The notes under the pieces are model-generated. The model searched no databases, was not told the origin of the DNA, and saw only the letters and a list, made by a program, of their open reading frames with translations. From Acetobacteraceae bacterium (GTDB taxonomy: Bacteria; Pseudomonadota; Alphaproteobacteria; Acetobacterales; Acetobacteraceae): DNA of 5,911 nucleotides. The stretch is from assembly GCA_030039695.1 (NCBI GenBank), contig JASHVB010000830.1, forward strand, positions 1 to 5,911, in the 5' to 3' direction. Shown here one piece after another: positions 1 to 5,871 of the stretch. The position numbers were made by a program, and so were the translations under genes. Every line of letters begins with the position of its first letter. The first letter of the stretch is position 1.

Positions 1-579
1 CGCGATGCCGTCATCGGCGGCGTGGGGCAGATCGGCGTGGTGATCGGTTCACCCGGCGTGATCGTGCACACCGGCACCATGGCGAAGTTGATCTTCGGCG
101 AACTGGAGAACCGGCGTTCGGCACGGGTCGAGGCGCTGCATGCGGCTTGCGTCGCGGCCGGCATCGATGCGGAGATTGCTGACGATATCGGTCTGGCAAT
201 CTGGCAGAAGTTCGTCTTCCTGGTGGGCATGTCAGGCTGCACCGCGAGCATGCGCGCGCCGATCGGGCCGATCCGCGCCAACCCGCAAGCGCGCGGGTTC
301 CTGTTGGACGTGGTGCGCGAGGCCGTGACCGTGGGGCGCGCGATGGGCATCGCTCTGCCGGCGGATTACGCCGAGCAGCGGATGACGTTCATCGACGCGC
401 TGCCGACGCGGATGACGGCATCGATGGAAGGCGACCTGGCACGCGGCAACCGGCTGGAACTGCCGTGGCTGAGTGGTGCTGTGGTGGAACTGGGCGCAAG
501 ACTTGGCGTGCCGACGCCGTTGAACAGGGCGATACGCGATGTGCTGGCGCTGTACGTAAATGGTGGTCGCCCCGCGTAG
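1..579 (+). CDS. ketopantoate reductase-family oxidoreductase, C-terminal part (5' end outside window)
   Basis: The reading frame is open from base 1 and ends in TAG at 577-579, giving 192 residues. Family members have about 300-320 residues, so roughly the first 110-130, including the NADPH-binding Rossmann fold, lie outside the window. The visible part matches the helical C-terminal domain of the PanE/ApbA family. It has the IWQK segment (residues 67-70, Lys70 aligning with the catalytic lysine of E. coli PanE), then SME (141-143), NRLELPWLSG (150-159, with Glu153) and the closing LGVPTPLNRAI segment. True PanE reduces ketopantoate to pantoate with NADPH for coenzyme A synthesis. Here the two asparagines that follow the lysine in E. 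coli PanE are replaced by Leu74 and Ser78, so this is probably a paralogue with a different substrate. An internal GTG at 22 is not a credible start because the family fold continues upstream of it. It converges on the minus-strand genes to its right. Confidence 0.85.
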   Translation, partial: RDAVIGGVGQIGVVIGSPGVIVHTGTMAKLIFGELENRRSARVEALHAACVAAGIDAEIADDIGLAIWQKFVFLVGMSGCTASMRAPIGPIRANPQARGFLLDVVREAVTVGRAMGIALPADYAEQRMTFIDALPTRMTASMEGDLARGNRLELPWLSGAVVELGARLGVPTPLNRAIRDVLALYVNGGRPA

Positions 580-612
580 GGGTCGCGATAGCGCCGTGCG
601 TGACGGCCGTTA

Positions 613-960
613 TCAGTGCCGACGCCACGAAGGCGGACCGAGCAAACCCCCGAGGGCAACTCGGAACCTGCGCGCAATTGGCTTCAGTCGGCCAACCGGC
701 AGGTCGGCAGCCCGCAAATCGCTCGTGGTGACCTTCTTGGTGCTGACCAAACTAGGCACGCAACGGCCCGCGGTGGCCAGCTCGGCAAGGGCCACATCAG
801 CCGGCCCCACAACCCGCTCCGCGCTGGTGATCATCAAGACCCCGAGCACGGCGAAGTGCGGCTAAACATTGGCGACGGCGATCATCAGTGCCGGCCGACG
901 CCGAACCACGGGCCGATCACCGTACGGGAGCGCAACGCTGCTGCTTCCCAAATCAAAATG
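613..960 (-). pseudogene. PemK/MazF-like toxin gene remnant
   Basis: Read on the minus strand in one frame, this stretch gives a PemK/MazF-like protein in the expected order: a beta-strand segment SSVALPYGDRP (about 937-905), RRRPALMIAV (about 904-875), then a TAG stop at 862-864, then HFAVLGVLMITSAE (about 858-817). After that come a GPADVAL segment, the CVPSLVSTKKVTT segment and the terminal FRVALG, ending in TGA at 613-615. The RRPAL and VLMITSA pieces and the order of the segments resemble the MazF-type endoribonuclease fold, whose members cut mRNA or tRNA as toxins. The nonsense codon splits the core fold. The tryptophan usually found near the W-P-x-D-V position is not there, and no ATG sits at the expected 5' end. 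No antitoxin gene is visible upstream, where the monooxygenase gene now ends. The 5' boundary is approximate. The family assignment rests on motif recognition only. Confidence 0.55.
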
Positions 961-1000
961 AACCTGGCGCGCTCCTCCCCCTCGGCGGTTGCGCGCCTTG

Positions 1001-1025
1001 ACCTCTCCCGCATGGCGGGAGAGGT
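1001..1025 (-). terminator. perfect 11-bp hairpin after the monooxygenase gene (terminator or palindromic repeat)
   Basis: Bases 1001-1011 (ACCTCTCCCGC) and 1015-1025 (GCGGGAGAGGT) are exact reverse complements separated by the loop ATG. The stem starts 11 bases past the stop codon of the monooxygenase gene, where a transcript end is expected. No T-run follows on either strand, so it is not a textbook intrinsic terminator. A stem rich in CTCTCCCGC also resembles the short palindromic elements scattered between genes in many GC-rich proteobacteria. Either role, or both, is possible. Confidence 0.5.
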
Positions 1026-1036
1026 GTACTCCCCGC

Positions 1037-2278
1037 TTATTCCGCCGCCGCCTTGATCGCCGGAATATCCGTCGAATACCGCAAATGCACCGGGGCGTTC
1101 GCCTCCCACGGATCCTTCAACCCCAGCTTCGCGCCATGCTCGCGGATCGCCGGCATCACTTCCTTGCCGAGCAACTCGATGCAGCGACGTCGGTCCGCCG
1201 CCGGTACCGTTCCGTCATTGCCCCAGATGCCCATGATGCCGGGCCGCGTGTGTTCGATCAGGTTCTTCAGGCGCTCGATCACCTGATCAGGCGTGCCCGC
1301 GATGATCATCGTGTCTCGCACTTGCTCTTCGAATGTCGGCTGGCCGCGCGGATTCTTCGCGCGTCCGACCGCGAACTCAACGAATCCACGTCGCCCCGAC
1401 GGTGAGAAATATCCCGACGGATTGGCCCAAACCGGATGCGCCAGCCCGGTGAATTCGCCCTGCATCCACATGAACTGTCGGGCGTTGCGCAGCGCCTTCT
1501 CTTCCGTGTCCTGCACGTGCACGCGGATCAGGTAGCCGAAATTCTCCGGGCCAGCCTCATAGCCGACCTCGCGTGCGGCCGTCGCATACGTTTCCCGGAT
1601 AACCTTCGTCGCGTCGATCGACGTGTTCAACGCGATATAAGGATAGCGCTGCTGCGCCGTCCAGATCACTGTCTCTTTTGACAGCACGCCCGGAATCCAC
1701 ACACGCGGATACGGCTTCTGAACCGGCACCGCCCACGGGTTCACCACGCGATGCTGGTAGTGCGTGCCTTCCCAACGGAACGGCCCCGGCTCAGTCCAGA
1801 TGCGGGTGATCAGATCATGCGCCTCGACGAAGCGCTCGCGGTTGAACGCCGGGTTGACGCCGTTCGCCAATTGCTCCTGCCCGCCGCCGCGCACGAAACC
1901 AGACACCACACGGCCTTTCGAGATCATGTCGATCATCGAAATCTCTTCCGAGAGCTGCACCGGATTGTCAGAGACTGGCAGCGGATTGCCGAGAAAGACG
2001 ATCTTCACCCGCTTGGTCACCGCGGCAAGGATCGCGCCGAACATGTTGGTGCGCGGCTGCATGCAGAACGGCGCGTTGTGATGCTCGTTCAACATGATGC
2101 CGTCGACGCCGCACTCTTCGGCAAGGACGTACTCCTCCAGGTATTCGTTGTACAGCCGGCTGCCCGCCACCGGATCGAAGTACCGGTTGGAGAAGGTCAG
2201 CGCCGTCGCGCCGTACTTAAGGCCTTCCTGCGCGTCGTACGCCCCCATTGGTTGCTCGGTGAAGTACATCAGGTGCAT
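1037..2278 (-). CDS. LLM-class (luciferase-like) flavin-dependent monooxygenase
   Basis: A 413-residue protein of the bacterial luciferase-like superfamily, which uses FMNH2 supplied by a separate reductase, and oxygen, to oxidise organic substrates in the cytoplasm. The TIM-barrel family signature is clear: LNEHHNAPF at 63-71, VKIVFLGNPLPVSDNPVQL (91-109), EEISMIDMISKGR (111-123) followed by the glycine-rich GFVRGGG (127-133), and a late GTPDQVIERLKNLIEHT segment typical of the group. The EHH pair and the region after it usually line the flavin and substrate pocket. The start ATG at 2276-2278 is preceded by AGGGAG (2285-2290) with 6 bases between, a good ribosome binding site; the stop is TAA at 1037-1039. 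It is the second gene of an operon, 33 bases after the alpha/beta-hydrolase-fold gene, so the two probably act on the same compound. The substrate cannot be told from sequence: alkanesulfonate, nitrilotriacetate and terpenoid oxidisers all share this fold. No flavin reductase is in the window. Confidence 0.9.
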   Translation of the reverse strand: MHLMYFTEQPMGAYDAQEGLKYGATALTFSNRYFDPVAGSRLYNEYLEEYVLAEECGVDGIMLNEHHNAPFCMQPRTNMFGAILAAVTKRVKIVFLGNPLPVSDNPVQLSEEISMIDMISKGRVVSGFVRGGGQEQLANGVNPAFNRERFVEAHDLITRIWTEPGPFRWEGTHYQHRVVNPWAVPVQKPYPRVWIPGVLSKETVIWTAQQRYPYIALNTSIDATKVIRETYATAAREVGYEAGPENFGYLIRVHVQDTEEKALRNARQFMWMQGEFTGLAHPVWANPSGYFSPSGRRGFVEFAVGRAKNPRGQPTFEEQVRDTMIIAGTPDQVIERLKNLIEHTRPGIMGIWGNDGTVPAADRRRCIELLGKEVMPAIREHGAKLGLKDPWEANAPVHLRYSTDIPAIKAAAE

Positions 2279-2284
2279 GGCAGG

Positions 2285-2290
2285 CTCCCT
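2285..2290 (-). promoter_or_regulatory. ribosome binding site of the monooxygenase gene
   Basis: On the minus strand AGGGAG lies 6 bases before the ATG at 2276-2278. It supports that ATG over the in-frame Met codon three residues later, and implies independent initiation within the operon. Confidence 0.65.
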
Positions 2291-2311
2291 TGGATTTTCG
2301 TGTTGTCAGTT

Positions 2312-3091
2312 TCAGTTGGCGTTGACGACGCCGATCACCACGCGTGCCAGTTCGTCGGGTTTTTCCATATCGACATAGTGCCCGCACGCGGCGACAGTTT
2401 CGAATCGCGCGTTGCGCAGGCCCTGCAGCCAAAGGCGCGAGGCGCTGATCGGCACATGCTTGTCGTCATCGCCCCACACGATCATGGCCGGCGCCGTGAT
2501 CCCGCCCAGCAGATGCGGCAGTGTTTGGCTGTACATGTATGGTTTCCATGCCGTACGGAACACCATCTCGCGGCAGAGGTCCCACTGCTCGAGCTGATCC
2601 GTCGTCACGTCGCCATAGACGCGGGCGAACGCCGCCTGGTCGTGGAAGCCTGCGCGCGGATAGTCGAGGTAGGATACGATCGCCTGGTCAGCGATGAAGC
2701 CGTCCGGCGGATTGATGCCCATCGGCGCCACCAGCACCAGCTTAGGATACGTCGTTGGCGCCTGGCTCGCCATTTCCGCGGCGATCCAGCCACCGAAGCC
2801 AAGTCCAACCAGTGACACATCCTTTAGCGCCAATTCGCCCAGCAGCCAGGCATGCATGGCGGCGATGTCGCGCGGATGGCGCAGCCATTGCGCGCGCTCG
2901 GATTTCCCCCATCCGGGATGATGCGGAACTACAACATCAAAGCTCCCCGCCAGGGTGTCATAGAACGGCAGACGATCGGGCGAGCCGATGTCGTGGTGCA
3001 GGATAAGCACCGGGCGCCCACTGCCGGCGCGCGAAAGGTGCATTTTCGTGCCGGCGATTTCATGCACCGAATCGGTCCAGGCCACGCTCAT
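2312..3091 (-). CDS. alpha/beta-hydrolase-fold protein lacking the serine nucleophile
   Basis: A 259-residue cytoplasmic protein with the alpha/beta hydrolase fold and no signal peptide. It shows the first-strand segment GRPVLILHHDIGS (about 25-37, oxyanion-loop region), the PHHPGWGKSE turn (56-65), the nucleophile elbow LVGLGFGGW (94-102), the acid strand MIVWGDDDKHVP (203-214, acid probably Asp210) and the catalytic histidine in ACGHYV (His238). The elbow reads G-L-G-F-G-G instead of G-x-S-x-G-G: codon 98 (2798-2800) is GGC, glycine. It may therefore be a non-hydrolytic or inactive relative, or belong to a subfamily using another mechanism. The frame is open upstream to 3247 and beyond, but those residues are the C-terminal remains of a decayed cation exporter. 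The ATG at 3089-3091 has AAGGGGG 8 bases upstream (3100-3106) and begins just before the fold, so it is chosen. The Met codon at 3110-3112 has GGAGG almost touching it and is less likely. It is the first gene of an operon with the monooxygenase. Confidence 0.87.
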   Translation of the reverse strand: MSVAWTDSVHEIAGTKMHLSRAGSGRPVLILHHDIGSPDRLPFYDTLAGSFDVVVPHHPGWGKSERAQWLRHPRDIAAMHAWLLGELALKDVSLVGLGFGGWIAAEMASQAPTTYPKLVLVAPMGINPPDGFIADQAIVSYLDYPRAGFHDQAAFARVYGDVTTDQLEQWDLCREMVFRTAWKPYMYSQTLPHLLGGITAPAMIVWGDDDKHVPISASRLWLQGLRNARFETVAACGHYVDMEKPDELARVVIGVVNAN

Positions 3092-3099
3092 CTCGAACA

Positions 3100-3106
3100 C
3101 CCCCTT
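3100..3106 (-). promoter_or_regulatory. ribosome binding site that sets the hydrolase-fold gene start
   Basis: AAGGGGG on the minus strand lies 8 bases before the ATG at 3089-3091. It is the best-spaced purine run among the in-frame start candidates and places the start after the residues that belong to the upstream cation exporter pseudogene. Confidence 0.55.
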
Positions 3107-3169
3107 CGACATTCCTCCCGAGAGACTACTCATCGGTATCGGCGCTTGTCGAATCGCCGCAGCCGTTGC

Positions 3170-4007
3170 CTGCGCCATGTCATATGGCTGCAACCGGCAC
3201 CGTGCAGCGTCTTCGTCGTTCTCCTTCTGCAAGGTCGCATCGCCCATGCCGAATCACCGGCGGCGCTCCGCCGCTATGTCGTGCAGCGACCGCGCCTGCG
3301 TCCTGTCGGAGCGCACCAGATGTGGCGTCAGCGCTGTTCGCGTTGCGGAATGACCCCAGACGTGCAGATCGTGAACCTCCAGCACAGCCGGCCGAGCCGC
3401 AAGCCAATCATGCACCGCCTACAGCTGCACGCCAGCTGGCACGGCATCCATGGCGAGGTTCATGGCACGGCGCGGCACATCTCGGGTCCCGCATGGAATC
3501 GCCAGACTCGCCTTCGGATCCAGCCACACCCAGCCCGTCGCCGGGATAACGGCGACGGCGACGACTCCCACTGCAGATACCATCGCATCGTCCGACAGGT
3601 GCAAGAATTGGGCGCGAATGTTCAGCTCGTGCCAGCGGTCATGCGAGCATGACTGAGAGCTCTGCCAGGGTTCAGCCTGATCCCGGCCGCTGCCACCAGC
3701 ACCGCGGCCAGCGTCTCCACCGGCCCGGGCCAGGCCAACCGCGCCGTGCCCCCAGCACAGGCTGGCCGGTGGGTTGCGGGCGCTGCGTCAGCCACGCCGT
3801 GCCCCAAGCCAGCAGCAGCCCCCGGACGTCGCAAAATTGTGCGCCGCGTCGGCGAGTAGCGCGACGGCGTTGGCCGGCGGCCCAAACTCGGCTCGGCGAC
3901 GACGCAGGCGAGGTTCAACGAGGTGTCGACGACGAAGGCGCAGTCGTCGGGCACCCGGTGATGGGCATGCCGTGTCCTTGCACTTGCCTGTGGTGCGAGT
4001 AAGACAT
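3170..4007 (-). pseudogene. cation diffusion facilitator (CzcD/ZitB-like) pseudogene, multiply frameshifted
   Basis: Reassembled across frames on the minus strand, this reads as a CDF family exporter, an inner-membrane zinc/cobalt/cadmium-proton antiporter. The ATG at 4005-4007 opens a His-rich N-terminus (MSYSHHRQVQGHG); a frame change at about 3970 gives HAHHR and VVDTSLNLACVV (TM1). After another shift near 3880 comes ANAVALLADAAHNF, the TM2 H-x-x-x-D site, whose Asp follows a further shift at about 3831 (DVRGLLLAWGTAWL). The segment between about 3760 and 3725 lacks TM3 and its flanks, apparently deleted. PVETLAAVLVAAAG (TM4) follows, then, after a shift near 3645, HELNIRAQFLHLSDDAMVS (TM5, H-x-x-x-D kept) and WVWLDPKASLAI (TM6). 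The cytoplasmic domain has EVHDLHVWGHS and GMGDATLQ. In-frame stops lie at 3419-3421 (TAG) and 3254-3256 (TGA). The many independent lesions rule out a single sequencing error. The 3' end is approximate, because its last frame runs without a stop into the hydrolase-fold gene. Confidence 0.85.
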
Positions 4008-4134
4008 CCCCTGGTGAGTTAAGCGTGCCACGTATGGCAGCTGAAACTCTTCATCACGAACAGCTGATAGACGCGGCGCGGCCAGCCGACTATCTGTGCG
4101 ACCAACGACCATGCCAGGGGATTCATAGGCGATC

Positions 4135-4716
4135 ATGTTGGACAGTTCGATCGCCTCCCTCCTGGCGCTGGCCGGCCATTCGCCGCTGCTCCAGGCAATT
4201 GCCATTATTGTGGGCACGTTCATTTTGGAGGATGCCGCAACGGTCATCGCCGCGATGCAGGCCGAGGCCGGCGGCATGTCCATCGCCGTGGCCCTCGTCG
4301 CCCTGTTCATCGGCATCGTCCTGGGCGACCTGGGGCTGTATGGCCTTGGGCGCTTGGCTGGCTTCGTGCCCTGGATCGACCGCATGCTGCCGCCTCGACG
4401 CCAGGACATGATGCGCGGCTGGCTGGCGGGGCGGGTGTTCCGGGTGGTGCTGGTGAGCCGGTTCCTGCCGGGAATGCGGCTGCCGACGTACAGCACGTGC
4501 GGCTTCCTCCGCGCCAATTTGAAGCAGTTCACATTGGCCGCGATATGCGCCACCCTATGCTGGACTAGCCTGCTGTTCGGCGTGTCGCTGCGGGTCGGGC
4601 AGTTCCTAATGGACCATTTCGGTGCCTGGCGCTGGGCTGGCGCGGCGGGCTTCGTGGTATTTGTGATCCTGGCCGGCCGGGTCGCCGTTGTCGCGTTCGG
4701 CAACGCGCGGCGATGA
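4135..4716 (+). CDS. DedA/VTT-domain family inner-membrane protein
   Basis: A 193-residue integral membrane protein of the DedA (VTT, SNARE-associated) family. Some DedA proteins return undecaprenyl phosphate or other phospholipids from the outer to the inner leaflet of the cytoplasmic membrane. Visible hallmarks are the acidic pair in FILEDAATVIAA (Glu32-Asp33, in the probable re-entrant helix), the glycine-rich GDLGLYGLGRLAG (64-76) and VSRFLPGMRLPTYSTCG (107-123), containing the conserved F-x-R-x-x-P-G-x-R type motif. Hydrophobic segments fall at about 17-40, 49-77, 132-152 and 166-188. The length is close to the usual 190-220. The ATG start follows a weak TAGG five bases upstream; an in-frame ATG at 4111 is cut off by a TAG at 4126-4128. 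The stop TGA overlaps the next gene's ATG, so the two are co-translated. With a probable UppP two genes on, a role in lipid-carrier recycling is a reasonable inference, but the substrate is not proven by sequence. Confidence 0.88.
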   Translation: MLDSSIASLLALAGHSPLLQAIAIIVGTFILEDAATVIAAMQAEAGGMSIAVALVALFIGIVLGDLGLYGLGRLAGFVPWIDRMLPPRRQDMMRGWLAGRVFRVVLVSRFLPGMRLPTYSTCGFLRANLKQFTLAAICATLCWTSLLFGVSLRVGQFLMDHFGAWRWAGAAGFVVFVILAGRVAVVAFGNARR

Positions 4717-5825
4717 AACTGGAGAGCGCCCTCCGTCAACCCCGAGCCGAGACCGCGGCACCGGACATCGGGCCAGTCGTCTCGTTCTTCGAATTTTGGC
4801 CCGGCTGGGCTTTCTACGGTCCCATCGCGGCGTACTGGATCGCATTGGGGGTGCGCTACGGCAGTTTCAGCCTGCCGACCGCGGCCAACCCCAACATCAC
4901 ACTCGGTGGGCTGTGCGGCGAATCGAAGCGCAGCATTCTGGATCAGGTCGGCGCGCCGCAGGACGGCATGCTTGCGCGCTACACGGGGATCGTCACCCAC
5001 GGATCCGACCCGGGTGCCGACCTCGTGGCGGCTGAGGCGGCAATCGCAACCGCGGGGTTTACATACCCGATAGTCGCCAAGCCGGATGTCGGTTGTAACG
5101 GTACGGGCGTCCGCCTTGTCACGGATCGAGCGGATCTTTTGCGGTATCTCACCGCATTCCCGCGTAATGAAGGCTTGCTGTTGCAGGAATTCATCCACCA
5201 CGATGGCGAGGCCGGCTTGTTCTACGTCCGCGAGCCGGGCGAGCGCTCGGGCCGTCTCACCTCCATTACGCTGAAGTATCCGCCGAGCGTCGTCGGCGAC
5301 GGACGATCGACGCTGCGCGAGTTGATCCTGGCGGACCCGCGTGCCGGTCACGTGCCGCATCTCTACCTGCCGCGCCTGGCGTGCCGGCTGCACGAGGTCC
5401 CGGCACGCGACGAACTTGTGCGCCTCGTATTCGTCGGCAACCATTGCAAAGGATCTATATTCCGGAATGGTATCGAGCTGGCGACACCGGCGCTGACCAC
5501 GCGCATCGACGAGCTTGCGCAGTCTATGCCGGAGTTCCATTTCGGCCGCATCGACGTACGCTTTGAGTCATCCCAGGCGCTGGCGCGTGGCGAAGGCTTC
5601 CGCGTCATCGAAATCAACGGCGCGGGTTCCGAGGCAACGCATGTCTGGGATCCTTCAACCCGTCTGCGCGATGCGTGGCGTGCGCAGTTCTTTCATTACG
5701 ACGCGGCGTTCCGTATCGGTGCGGCGAATCGTGCGCGGGGGTTCCGTCCCGCCGGCCTCACGGCAATGTGGCGCGACTGGCGCCGGCAGAAACGCCTTAT
5801 GGCAGCTTATCCAATAAACGACTGA
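4713..5825 (+). CDS. ATP-grasp ligase-like protein with hydrophobic N-terminal segment
   Basis: A 370-residue protein with an ATP-grasp fold, the fold of D-Ala-D-Ala ligase, cyanophycin synthetase and other carboxylate-amine/thiol ligases. Residues 118-133 (YPIVAKPDVGCNGTGV) give the ATP-binding lysine (Lys123) and glycine-rich loop. LLLQEFI (155-161) fits the adenine hinge, and VVGDGRSTLRELI (193-205) resembles a loop seen in cyanophycin synthetase-like enzymes. GRIDVRF (278-284) and FRVIEINGAGSEA (296-308) supply the likely Mg-binding Asp281, Glu300 and Asn302. Before the fold lies a distinctive region, FFEFWPGWAFYGPIAAYWIAL (25-45, hydrophobic, perhaps membrane-associated), followed by LPTAANPNI and GGLCGESK (54-72). 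Its ATG lies inside the upstream stop (ATGA, 4713-4716) with no clear Shine-Dalgarno of its own, pointing to translational coupling with the DedA gene. The ligase substrate is unknown. It is often the type of protein labelled 'D-alanine-D-alanine ligase' by fold alone, which should not be taken literally. Confidence 0.82.
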   Translation: MKLESALRQPRAETAAPDIGPVVSFFEFWPGWAFYGPIAAYWIALGVRYGSFSLPTAANPNITLGGLCGESKRSILDQVGAPQDGMLARYTGIVTHGSDPGADLVAAEAAIATAGFTYPIVAKPDVGCNGTGVRLVTDRADLLRYLTAFPRNEGLLLQEFIHHDGEAGLFYVREPGERSGRLTSITLKYPPSVVGDGRSTLRELILADPRAGHVPHLYLPRLACRLHEVPARDELVRLVFVGNHCKGSIFRNGIELATPALTTRIDELAQSMPEFHFGRIDVRFESSQALARGEGFRVIEINGAGSEATHVWDPSTRLRDAWRAQFFHYDAAFRIGAANRARGFRPAGLTAMWRDWRRQKRLMAAYPIND

Positions 5826-5871
5826 GCGCGCGGCGATTGCCGAATCAGTCTTGGTCCGTCAGGAACGCCGC

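Noticed and set aside
605..900. Similar short strings ATCAGTGCCGAC at about 610 and ATCAGTGCCGGC at about 884 as a direct repeat
   Set aside because: The shared run is only about ten bases with no extended similarity on either side, which is compatible with chance in GC-rich DNA.
616..1056. Open frame of 146 codons on the plus strand between the reductase-family gene and the monooxygenase
   Set aside because: Low-complexity Arg/Pro/Gly translation without a family match. The opposite strand gives coherent PemK/MazF-like segments.
1751..2815. Open frame of 354 codons on the plus strand, opposite the monooxygenase and hydrolase-fold genes
   Set aside because: His/Arg/Val-rich composition typical of the antisense shadow of GC-rich coding DNA, with no family motif and no ribosome binding site.
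2852..3652. Open frame of 266 codons on the plus strand
   Set aside because: It lies antisense to the hydrolase-fold gene and the exporter remnant, has Arg/His-rich content and no recognisable domain. The minus-strand reading explains the sequence better.
3979..4006. TTGCAC and TAAGAC with about 16 bases between them as a promoter for the DedA operon
   Set aside because: The -10 match is poor, and the sequence lies within the coding remains of the cation exporter. Such matches are expected by chance.
3915..5540. Long open frame of 541 codons on the minus strand, opposite the DedA and ATP-grasp genes
   Set aside because: Its translation is Arg/Thr/Ala-rich with no recognisable fold, and it runs antisense to two well-supported genes. 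Only its last few residues are real: they coincide with the His-rich start of the decayed cation exporter.
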